Shown: piece by piece, positions 49,312-59,700 of the stretch
Position numbering within the stretch: position 1 is the first letter of the stretch
How the letters are laid out: each line of letters starts with the position of its first letter
From: Ooceraea biroi
Taxonomy: Eukaryota; Arthropoda; Insecta; Hymenoptera; Formicidae
Direction of reading: 5' to 3'
DNA: 64,000 nucleotides
Assembly: GCF_003672135.1 (NCBI RefSeq)
Contig: NC_039510.1
Location: forward strand, 2,418,001-2,482,000
The notes under the pieces: generated by a model
The model's database searches: none
What the model was told of the DNA's origin: nothing
Seen by the model: the letters and a program-made list of their open reading frames with translations, nothing else
Program-made: the position numbers and the translations under genes

Positions 49312-52300
49312 ATGCGAGAAAAAAATACCATATTCCACAATTCTTTTCACAAAAATAACATCGATCGATAGGCATTAGTTCCTGTCGTTCCTAGGAACGA
49401 CGATCACGTGGCATTTGAACATTCTCCGCGGAAAATTGAGTGACTGTTCTACTCGTTGGGTAACGAACTTATTATTTCCGCGCGGACCTGAAGCGTCGGG
49501 CATAAAATTTGAATAAATGAAAGAGTAATACGAAGAACTGACTCATTTGTGCGACATTAAGCATCTCGTTTCCACATAAATCCATGGAACTTCATACGGC
49601 CGTAGAACTTCATAACGAAGAACTTCATATGCATCATATTTAATATCATTACGATGTTGTAACGTTATTTTTACAGCATTATGTTCGCGCAATAGGGCGA
49701 AGCGTAATAACCCTGACACACGATATTACTTATACCCTAACACTTACAGCAGATAAGATTTTATCGGTGAAGTATTCTACTGAGTATCCCAGCGCAATTC
49801 TCTGGGGCCCGAAGTAAGAAAAACCCAAAGTGAAATTAAGAAAATGTGCGCCGGGAAAATTTGTTGTCCGCTGCTAATTTTCCGGGATGCAATCAGGCGG
49901 GCGGGTGCGCTCGGTAAAGGGTAGAAACGTCCCTTCGGGAGCGCAGAAGCTGCAGTGCTGACTGGAGACGATTTCCTTTCTGTTATTTCAAAGAAAGTCG
50001 GATGATACGATGATATCAAACAGAACCAACGGTCTGCATGTTGTTGCATTCGATTAAACGAGACATCTGATCGGTCGTAGCGCGATTCGCGCCACTCTCT
50101 ACACGCGCGATATTGAACATCTCGCTACGTCTCAGCTACGTCTCAGAATTCATCCGCAGGCAATGCATGCAACACATACGTGTATACGTCGCTCGCATCA
50201 CTTCTCGAGAATATTTTGCATTTGCCGTGCTCGACGTGCGGCAGCTGGATGCGTGCTACTTCAAGAAACAACGAAATCCCGGAATAACAGCCGATTTCAA
50301 CGTAACAACTGGCAACTTTATTTCTCAGCGAAAAAGAGAGAGAGAACGAGAGGGAGGAAGGGCTGAGCGGCGCGAGGAAAATCCGTCCAAGGGAAGGCCG
50401 GGCTGAGGGATGAATTTATCAGAGGGAAACGATTTGGCGGAACGGTGCCACGAGAAACGACGAGAAGATAAGTAGAAGGATGGTACGGCAGATGTCACAA
50501 ACAGAAAGGGGCGAAATATCAGTGAGAAATAAATGTTCGGCGAATTATAATTTAATGGTGTAACGTTCCCTCGTACTGCTCGAAAATGCTCGGAAGATCA
50601 AGATTGATGTGGAATGAAAAGCATGGACCTGGGATATTTATGGTAAAATGGCTCATTAATCTGTGATGAAATACAATTAACCGGACTGCTGGAAAATTCG
50701 AAAAGCGATTGTGTCGTTTCAGAAGAGTCCGAGTCATTGGAAAAGCGGCGGTCACGTTAATTTGCGAGCTATTTTATCTAATACACCTCTGTAACATCTG
50801 TGGGTGATAAATGCACTGCAATTTAGCTTAATCTATATTTTATACGCAAAATGCAGTATATATTTAAAATCGCACGCGTTCCTCGCACGCATTCCTTCGA
50901 ATAAAAAACTCATCGATTTTGGTGAAGCAGACCACTCGAGCTTCCCCGCATTAACACGTTAACAATTCGTGCAAATTCATTTAAAAATTCATTTGTTGAC
51001 GCACACGTGCTCTGGCGAATACGGTACGAGTAGTTCGTTTAACCGCTTCATTAATAATTTCCTTTTCGGCAACTCTTCGATGGTAATCTATGCTATTCGA
51101 CAATTGATTACGTCTCGTTTCTGCTGCATAATGCATGAATCGTCCATTGGAACGGTTAGTGACAAGAATAGAATATTTAAACGCCAAATCGAAACGACAA
51201 ATTTGATAAATGACGGGAGACAAGCAGAGAAAACGACGGTTACGCGAATGTAACGAGGGAAAAGGACAAAAGTATGAGCGACACAGAATGCAAGACTGCG
51301 GAAGAACTACCGTTATCAGAATGCGCGAGCAAGGACTGATAAGACAAAAGTACTAACGGCAAAGGAAAGGGCGAAAGGGAGGAGAACCATTCCAACGGAC
51401 CATTGAGTCCGAAGATGTTCCATTGGAATCGGCCGGCAATCCCGCGGGATGCCGATTTCCGGTAAGAGCGTGTAATGAGATTGACGAGGCCCGGCTCGTC
51501 TCCCTCTATCTCCTCGTCGTTCCAAACTTCCGTACGCGTCTTTAAAACTTGGGCAAATTACGGGCTCTACGGCGTACTGAAATTATCTGGCTCGCTGAGC
51601 CGCGTTCTCGTTGCTGATAACATCAGATAAAGTTGAATCCGTGGTCGAACGCGCCTATGCAAGCTAACAATTTCTCGTTTTCCAGGATTTCTTTGTAAAT
51701 TTAACATTTCCATTTTTGTTTACTTGTTTTCATATAATAAAATTAAAAATCGAATTATTTTGTGAACAAATAATATTAGAACGCTCGTGTGTTAACGAGT
51801 TTATTGATAATAAAGATTGTTTTAATAAATATTAATATAGGCAAATAGAATCCCCCAAAACGTGATTATTGATATATTACGCAATTGTTTAATAATTGAA
51901 ATTCAATAAAAATGCGAATGTTTCGGTCGTGCTTTGGATCCCCTTGGCTGGAAAACATTACTGAATTAAAAATTATTAAATTAAAACTTTATCGACATAA
52001 CCGTGTTTTTACATTCTACTTAACTAGATTAGTATTAATTGATAGATTAGAATCTTCATTTGTATTAAGTATTGTTTTATAGTATATAATTTTGCTGTCT
52101 ACTGTGTTTTTTAATGCTCAATTGTCTCTAGTGCATTATATTAATTTCAAGTGCAGAACGTAAGCGTCTCCTTTGCTGGAGAGGAAAATTGCAATAAACA
52201 TTTTGCAACTGACAGAGCCAAGAAACGCAAATATCCAATTTAAACGTAACGTTCGTTTATTTTAAATCGATTTACAGTCACGAGAGTTAATCGGTGAGTA

Positions 52301-52746
52301 ATTGGTCGCTGTTTTAATTCGATCGTCAATGCAGAGTCAGCGCTTTATACGATTAATGAACTGAGAATTGAATATTATTTATCCGTTTCAGCGATCGAGT
52401 AAAATTAAATAAAAATCAATTCAATCCGAAACATCACTCGTCCAAGTAATTACAAGGACATCATTTACAATATAAATTTGCGCGTTTCGCAGACGAGATA
52501 CAGCGCAGAAGCAACAGCAATGTACAACAAAACACGCGATATTTTTAGACGGGATTTTATTTCGATCGCTCATTCTTACGCGTCGCATCGTAAAAGTTTA
52601 ACGAATTCTTGAAAGGTAACTTTACGTTTGCGTTGCGTGAATTTCGGAAGCCCAATTTTGCCGCGCGTTGCTTTATTTCGCTTGCGCATGCGCGCTCGAA
52701 GAGAAAAAGCGCGGTTCTTCAAAGCGCCGATTTCAGTTACGTTTGA

Positions 52747-52755
52747 GTTGTAAAA
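52747..52755. repeat. Putative target-site duplication, left
   Basis: GTTGTAAAA, repeated exactly at 52943-52951 on the far side of the foldback element. The following A is also shared, so 10 bp is possible. Confidence 0.7.
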
Positions 52756-52942
52756 AGCTTTGTGAAGTTGGCACCCCGAAATGAGAATTTTTAAAAAATT
52801 GATATGGCATTCGATTGTCCACATTTGTTTTGTAAGGTGGACAAAAAATGATATATGGACAAATGTGGACAAATTGTGGACAATCGAATGCCATATCAAT
52901 TTTTTAAAAATTCTCATTTCGGGGTGCCAACTTCACCGAGCT
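52756..52942. mobile_element. Foldback MITE, MULE-like, with 9-bp direct repeat
   Basis: A very long near-perfect inverted repeat. The left arm GTGAAGTTGGCACCCCG starts at 52762 and its complement ends at 52936. Pairing continues through GCATTCGATTGTCCAC, so the arms exceed 55 bp around a short loop. The outer AGCTTTGTGAAG and AGCTCGGTGAAG ends differ by two bases. GTTGTAAAA flanks both sides (52747-52755 and 52943-52951). Long TIRs and a 9-bp duplication point to a Mutator-like MITE; no coding capacity exists. Confidence 0.82.
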
Positions 52943-52951
52943 GTTGTAAAA
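52943..52951. repeat. Putative target-site duplication, right
   Basis: GTTGTAAAA, identical to the copy at 52747-52755. Confidence 0.7.
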
Positions 52952-55207
52952 ACCTAACGGGGTGCACTCGCGCATAACAAGGAAAAAGTCATCTTTTTAA
53001 CAGTGTGCATAAAATTGCGTGTCCGCAGCTGCCGAATGCGAATATATTAGAACACCGCATGTATGCGTGCCCTGGTATTATCGCAGTGTATGCAGTGACG
53101 ATTAAGCGCGGGACTTTCAAACAAAAAGTTTCGCATATTATCCTGCGTTAGATTACAACGCATGCTTTAAGCAACGAAACGGAAGGAAAATAACATCTTA
53201 TCAAGCTCAGCGAATGCTAACTTTCTCGTTCAATTAATCGTTTTGAAAGTAAGCGATGACAGAAATAAATGAGAGACGCTTCGGAGGGAGACATACTTAT
53301 TTCTAAAATTCAGCATGCGTGACAAACATAACGAAAGTTAAATACAAAAGAATTAAGTTCCTTCTCACGAATACGAGGTGATATTTGCACTCTTAATGGA
53401 AAAAATCCCGAAGAAGTGCTTTTTCTTTTCCAGCGAGCACACTTAAGTTTTTATAGGATAATTTATGCTAATATTGGATATCAAACATTCGTATATAATG
53501 AAAATTTTTATAGTAGCTGTGTGCATATATTTTCCAATAATACTGGCATTATACTATGACATATTGATTGTAATATCCTTGCTTGAGTGTATTTCAATTT
53601 ATATACCTACGTTATTTTCTTCTTTTACATTATGAAATATATATTATGAATATATTCTATAAATCTGATTTATTTAATAACTTGAGCAGTACAACTATAT
53701 AATATTGTAACAATATTATATAATAATTATATATAATACTATAACAGTGATATAATACTGTTATCGTATGTAATAGTACCATATTACTGAAAATGATATG
53801 TTGGTATTTGCAGTAATTAATTTTCATTTTCACATTATTACACAAAACCGAAAAATATTAATATACTCTGCTATATACTAAATATTAATATATATTACGA
53901 CATTCTTGATATCAGTTTTCAAATACAGAAAACCGTGACACAATCTCATAATTCTATTATTACTGTATAAAATTTCAAAGATTGTCCTTTTAAGAAATTT
54001 ATATTTGAACATCAATCTTAGCCGTGATAATGGTGAACGAACATGACGTCCAAACTTCTTAATGTCGGAACAGCCAAGAGCTGAATATCCAACAGCGTGA
54101 GGGATGTTTTACGATTCTCGCTCCCTTAAGAAGGCTTACGTGCCTCTCAGACGGAACGTAAGCACACTACCGTAAGGTTCCGGCTGCAAATTATTTATTT
54201 AAAAATCCCTTTCCGGGCTTTCGTGATGCTACCTGTTCTCTTGTTACTTTCAATTCGCATGTATGTACCGAATGTTGGGCTCTACCATCCCCGTGTTAAA
54301 GCGACACTCGTGACGAGCGTCGCCGAGTAGTATAGACATAGGATAAACACGACATTTGCCGGGGACCTTGCGACGAGCACGCTGCTAGCGTTTGTATGTC
54401 GCATTCAATTTTCTTTCTGTGCACAAATACGCGAGCTTAAATAACAATCGCAGAATACCTTGATTATTTTAAACGCCACGTATTTTGCACAAAGAAAATT
54501 ATCTCTCCATCAAATATTGAAATCTAATTTAGTTTCTATTTTGTCACAGTAAATTTATGCATAAATTTATATAATTTAATTTTCATGACAAAGTATTATA
54601 CAAAGGGAAAGTTGTTTACAATTTTTGCAATATTTTTATACGTAGAATTTTAGTGTTAAAACGTAAGCTCATTTGAGACAATGCTGGTTTAACGTCACAT
54701 ATTAAATGGGAAAATAATTCAGAAATATGCAAAATATTATGGCGTGTGTATAACAAATCCTCATTTACTCATAGAAAATCATTTATATTGGGAATAATAT
54801 TTATCCCGGAAAATATCCTTCGGGACATAAGTCGTCGGTGAAGCAATTTGCACTGAACGTCGGACCGAACTCCACCCTCTCCTCACTCTCCATATCACCC
54901 TGAGAGCGTTCCGTATTTTACAGTCCCTTTCCAATCGTCGATTTCGCGCTGAAAAGAATTCTCGTCCGACGGAGAGAAAGAAAGAGAAGCCCCCTATTTT
55001 TTTCCACCCTTCGCTTTTCGTGCACTGAAAGAGAGTCCTTCGACCCGGAGGGCTTATCACCGCGCGCTCATGGCCAATACCCATCCGGGCTGCCCAATAA
55101 AAACTGTATCCGGCGTTGGCGTTAGCCGATCCCATACTCTCCCTCCCTTCGACCCCAGGAGAGAGATATCACTCCGTCTCAGGACGATCGGCCGATCTGT
55201 GTTCCAG

Positions 55208-55376
55208 ATAATCAGCTACGACTCGACCAGAGGTGGCGTCTCCGTGGTCACGGAGAAGGGTGACAGCACGACGAGTTTCCTCCTGGTGCAAGAAGCGAAA
55301 CCGTCGGACTCGGGACGGTACACTTGTAACCCCAGTAATGCTCAACCGAAATCGATCACCGTACACGTACTCAACG
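55208..55376 (+). CDS. Dpr-family protein, internal coding exon: second half of Ig domain 2
   Basis: This exon encodes the C-terminal half of Dpr Ig2, as 56 codons plus one base. It opens in phase 0 with IISYDSTRGGVSVV, continues TEKGDSTTSFLLVQ, reaches the canonical D-x-G-x-Y-x-C motif as DSGRYTC, and ends NPSNAQPKS then ITVHVLN. The cysteine in YTC would pair with the LTC cysteine of the 42507 exon to make the Ig disulphide. The RGGVSV-TEKG block and the PSNA block are diagnostic of Dpr proteins. The acceptor is TGTTCCAG ending at 55207 and the donor GTGAGT starts at 55377. Exon end phase is 1, which the 56060 exon accepts. An open frame runs upstream to 55070, but that part lies before the acceptor and does not resemble Dpr, so it is treated as intron. 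Confidence 0.95.
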
Positions 55377-56059
55377 GTGAGTAATCGAGGACGCCGGAGG
55401 CGAACTCTCCGACAGACTCGTGACTGAATCTCACGCCCCTCGCGAAAATGCGAAAATAGAGAAAGATAATCTGCCGAAGTTGGCAGATCTTGCGTGTAAA
55501 TTTCGTGACGCGAAACGACGTGTTCAGACTTGCTCAGCGATTTTTTATTCCTGGACTTTGATTAATTCGCAACCGCGCGTGCCTCGCGATCGCGATCGCG
55601 TGCGAGGCGATCTATCATCAGTCGTAAGTTTTTGATTCTCGACGCTGAATAACTCCGCGACGATCATCATCTGCATCGTCGTCTCGTCGTTGACACGAGC
55701 GTACATTTTTTCGCATTGCCCGCGAGCGTAATCGATATTCGATAGGTCGCGATAGCACTCCGGCACACTCGCGCGACTCTCGGCGGAAGTTGGCGAGTAA
55801 TCCGGCGACTCAGGAAAAAAGCGGAAACTTAGAACGCGTCACGTGACGTAGGTTGAATCGCGCCAATTACGGACGGGAAAGTAATTAGCTGGATTGCAGT
55901 CGCCGCGGCATTTTCTTTCGGCCCGGCAATAAAAAGAACAACGGCTAGGAGGAATGCGGAGGGCGAGGGGGGAGGAGGAAAGAAAAGGAAGAGAGGAAAG
56001 CGAACGGGTGCCAAGCGCCGCGGGTCTTCAGAAAATTTAAGTGTTGCCCTCTGTTTCAG
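55377..56059 (+). other. Last Dpr intron (683 bp)
   Basis: Starts GTGAGT and ends TGTTTCAG, phase 1. It contains a perfect 16-bp palindrome CGCGATCGCGATCGCG at 55585-55600. This is framed by the inverted pair GCCTCGC/GCGAGGC at 55581-55587 and 55602-55608, giving a possible short cruciform. Nothing else stands out. Confidence 0.9.
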
Positions 56060-56151
56060 GAGAGTATCCCGCGGCAATGCAGCACGGCGGTCAAGCCAAG
56101 CAACCGAGGCTGTACTCCCTTCTGCTCTGCCTGTGTCTGCTACTTTACTAA
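56060..56151 (+). CDS. Dpr-family protein, terminal coding exon with hydrophobic C-terminus
   Basis: This is the last coding exon of the Dpr gene. With the single base carried from 55376 it reads Gly, then EYPAAMQHGGQ, AKQPR and a hydrophobic end LYSLLLCLCLLLY before TAA at 56149-56151. The G-E-x-P-A-A-M-Q string directly after the Ig2 domain is typical of Dpr proteins and confirms both the join and the frame. The acceptor is CTCTGTTTCAG ending at 56059. About 13 hydrophobic residues end exactly at the stop, with no basic cytoplasmic tail, and a small-residue stretch (HGGQA) precedes them. That architecture fits a GPI-attachment signal better than a transmembrane helix; this is inference from composition. 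The exon is followed within 100 bases by a (GA)n tract. Confidence 0.92.
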
Positions 56152-56243
56152 TTACTCCATTCCATCGCGCGCATTTTCGCGAAGAAGAAGAGAAAGAAGA
56201 GGAAGAAGAGAAGTCAGAGAGCACTTTCGAGCTAGGAAAAAAA

Positions 56244-56326
56244 CAGAGAGAGAGAGAGAGAGAGGACGAATGAGAGAAAGAGAGAAGATGACTGAGAGAA
56301 AGAGAGAGAGTGTGTGTGTGTGTGTG
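56244..56326 (+). repeat. Compound (GA)n-(GT)n microsatellite in probable 3'UTR
   Basis: (GA)10 at 56244-56263, then GAGAAAGA-type sequence, then a direct switch into (GT)8 at 56310-56326. It starts 93 bases after the Dpr stop codon, so it is probably transcribed. Confidence 0.9.
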
Positions 56327-56755
56327 CGAGTGTGCGTACGCTGAGTGGAAGAGAACGAGAGAGGGTATATTTCCGTCACGAATTGAGTGAACGTTGCCGA
56401 AGCAATCACGGCAGCCACTATCTACCAAGTATCTACATGCGACGATACGAATCTGGTCGGAGGGGTTGGGGGAGGGAGGCTTTTGACTGCGCACCGGAAC
56501 GGTAACTCTTTCGCAACGACGCGCCGTTTGTCGATGCAACGGAACCGACGAACGAAGCGGGGGATACGAAGGGATAGCGCGTCGACGACGACGACATGGC
56601 TGTTGATGACGCTTTTAGCAAGAGCGCGCGATTCGGAGTCGCGGATGCGCGATGACACGCACAAGCGAGTCGCACAAGGGTGCAACGCGCGCAATGCAGC
56701 CAACGAAGATCGTCGATCGGTTTCGTTAACGACGGAGTATTATTTATTTGCGAAT

Positions 56756-56761
56756 AATAAA
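56756..56761 (+). terminator. Candidate polyadenylation signal AATAAA
   Basis: The canonical hexamer lies about 605 bases after the stop codon of the 56060 exon. It is embedded in a near-palindrome, which may equally be an accident of AT-rich sequence. Confidence 0.3.
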
Positions 56762-56780
56762 TTTATTCGCGAGTACAGCT

Positions 56781-59700
56781 TCGCTGCTGATTGAAGAAAG
56801 GACGTTCATTCGATAAATGAAGTACAGATGGATAATTTAATGTTAATGAAACTGAACGGAGAATAATTAAACTACGTGAGATGCGAGCGAGAGGTAATGA
56901 AGATGAAAAGAATACGATACTCAGGATGTTGCAGAAGCCGCGCGTATTATATTCTGTACAATTTTTCAATTGTCATTTTAATATTCTGTCCGTGTCTTTA
57001 ATTAAGATTCTTACAAAAAGTAGCAAAAGTAACTTTTCTTATTTACTCGCGTTTTGCTAAAACTGATGTATTCCCGATCGCTCACAACTCGAAAGCTCTC
57101 GAAACGATGTCTCTCTTCTCGGTATGTCTACAAATACTTTACTCGAGACAAAAACGCGAATCTTCTGAGACATCCTGTACATATTATACATCCTGCAGAT
57201 TGAAAAAAAGAAAGAGCGAAACATCGAAAAGAGAAAGATCGAAATGGCTGCACGTGTAGCACGGAAGCGCAAGGTGAAAACGAGAAACGTGCGCGGAGCG
57301 AAGATGCGCGTCGTTGCTGCTCGCTTTTCTCTGCGATTAATTCGAGTGGACTCTGAGAATCCACCGAGTCCGTCGTGGACCTTTAGCTCGACTGGCGACG
57401 GTAGCGAGACATCGAGTGCATCGAAGAGGAGAAGGAGTGGTTGCCACGCAACTGCGGCTTTGACCAAGCACGTTGCGGAATCCGTGCGGCCGTGTGGCCA
57501 TCAGCCACCGTGACCGCTGTATACCGACTCTTTCCGGCGACAGGAGCCTCTCATCGATCCCCGATTCGCGTGTTCCAATATTGATTCGCACGTACACTTT
57601 CGGCCACATGTACGAGACGCGACGTGGCGAGACCGCGAGTCTCCATGCCGAGATTCGAAAAGTATCGCGGAGGCGATTATCGTGAAATCGGATTACTCGT
57701 GTCGCTTGTTCTCTCACGCTTCCTTCCCTCAAGAGGCGTCTCGTGGCCTCTCGAATCAATCAGCGTGCGAGAAAAGCCTCGATGCGACTCTCCATTGAGG
57801 TCTTCGCTAAACTCTGCGTGCAACTCTCGATCGAGCGGTGATTTATGTTTCATGCACTCTTTTATTTGTCTTGACTAAACATTTGTATTTGATTTGTAAT
57901 TAAATATGTTACAATTAATTGTGTCCGAAATGTCACATCTAATTTATATCATGGAATTTCAGAATTTAACGATAATTACGCCCGCATTCCGACAATTATT
58001 GCCAAATGGGATAAATGATATTACAAATGGGTGAAAGATTCGCAGAGATATTTATGTTAAATCGAGTCCCACTACGTAATACATTTTAAAAATCCAGGCG
58101 AAATAAAATTTTTTACATTTGACATTACTACGTACGGAGGGAAAAACATTTATGTGATAGTGCAGAATAAATACATGAAAGGATTTTCCAAGGGGGTATT
58201 AATATTAATAGAAGCACAATCAGCGACAGTATTTCTGAAGCAATACGCGGATTAAATTCAACCACCGTTTGCGGGATTCCGAGACTTTGACTGGCGACCG
58301 ATGTCTTTGTCATAAAGCAAATTAAATTTCGTAAACGCACGAGAGATCTCCTCCCGTCGGAATTAAGTGGAATATGTTATCAGGCAGCGTCCGCGGAGCG
58401 TCGGATGAAAATATTCTGCAGCGCGGAATTAAAAAGAATTAAAACGGAATCCTCTTAATTAATTCGAATGTACAGAAATGCTTTGTTTTCGCTGCAGTGT
58501 TCGGTGCATTGTTTATGCAATTTCTCCCGAGTACGGGAGCTGCCGGTAAACAAGACGGGATATCACGCGATGAAAAGTGAAATTTATTTTCCTGTTTCCT
58601 CGAGAGAGCGCATATCTCTAGATATAAAGGCGAGCGGTGGACGTTGGTGGAGCGGTGGAGGGTGAGGCTGACCGTGCGTGCAATTCGTGTATAGGAGGTG
58701 CGCGCGGGCGCAGGAGTAAATGGCCAGGGTGGCGATGCGAGCACGTTGTCCTAATCGATCAAACCCCCTGCGAGAGGCACGGAACGCATCCGGTTCAATT
58801 AGCGCTCGCAATTCGCTCATTTCGGACGACTGACCATTCGTCTTTACATGCGACACTGACTGTCTGCTTCGAGTATAATATCGAGTTTCGCGCAACTCTC
58901 TCGCCGACACCCATAACTCTCTCGTTTACCCTGTATTGCTGTTCCGTCTGCGTTTTTTACGCCTCACGTACTGCGCTTTTCATCGAAACACGCGAAAAAC
59001 GTTATGGAAATGCTCGCTTGACCTTTCGTTTCTTTTCGACCGCCCGCGCTTAAATTATTCTTGAACGCCGTAAAAAGATTCGCTTAACTTTTTAGTCACG
59101 CGTTTCCATATTATTCCGTAGCAAAATGATAAAAATACAGTTCCGAGAGCTTCTAATGGAAAATGAATACAATTCATTCTCGTGTCTGATTGTAATGCAT
59201 GATATTTCAAAAGTGGATCCAATTAAATAACCATCTGGCAAGAATCTATAGAGTTCCTTGACTCCGTCAATTTTTCAACGTTGGGAATGGAAGATAGTAC
59301 CGACGTTTAAATATTTCTTTGTCCTCCAGCCGTGATCGATCGGGAAACGCGCGAATAGCTATTACAGTCGATTTGGTGACCGGTTTAATACACATTTAGA
59401 AACTCGTAAAACGACTTCTTGCGCCCGGGAAGGCGCATAATTCAGTACCGACCCGCGTTCGTAACGATTAATAAAACTCGGAACTGTCGCGGAAGCGAGC
59501 GAATGGGAGCACGAGCAGGACGACCGGGAAATATGAATAATGAATGAAAGAGAGCGCAGGGAAACATCGCGAGCCGAAAACGCGCGCACGGCTACTCGCG
59601 AGATGCGAGCAATATTCCAGCATCCGCGGCGGAAGGGCGTGATTAAAAAAGTTTCCAACGACGCGAGTAATACAATGGCTCGACCACGCGCAAGAACACT

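Larger units (their letters stand above)
42635..55207 (+). other. Intron of the Dpr gene within Ig domain 2 (12,573 bp)
   Basis: The intron starts GTGAGT and ends TTCCAG, with phase 0 on both sides. It hosts three or four transposon-derived elements (46566-47463 with a smaller internal inverted repeat, 49006-49311, 52756-52942) and AT-rich sequence at 51650-52480 and 53450-54000. It includes diverged repeats of an AGATATAATTTTA-like unit near 43312-43398. No nested gene was recognised on either strand. Confidence 0.85.
56152..56780 (+). other. Probable 3'UTR start of the Dpr transcript
   Basis: The sequence after the TAA is non-coding on the + strand and begins with purine-rich DNA and a compound microsatellite. 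The first AATAAA hexamer I see lies at 56756-56761 inside a near-palindromic CGAATAATAAATTTATTCG. The true cleavage site cannot be fixed from sequence alone and insect neuronal 3'UTRs are often much longer, so the end given is only a minimum guess. Confidence 0.4.

Noticed and set aside
55070..55207. In-frame upstream extension of the Ig2 exon beginning with an ATG at 55070
   Set aside because: The extension precedes a good acceptor at 55207, does not resemble Dpr, and would break the Ig fold continuity provided by the 42507 exon.
55829..56539. 236-codon open frame on the minus strand
   Set aside because: It is antisense to the Dpr terminal exon, and much of it is Ser-Leu translation of the (GA)n tract.
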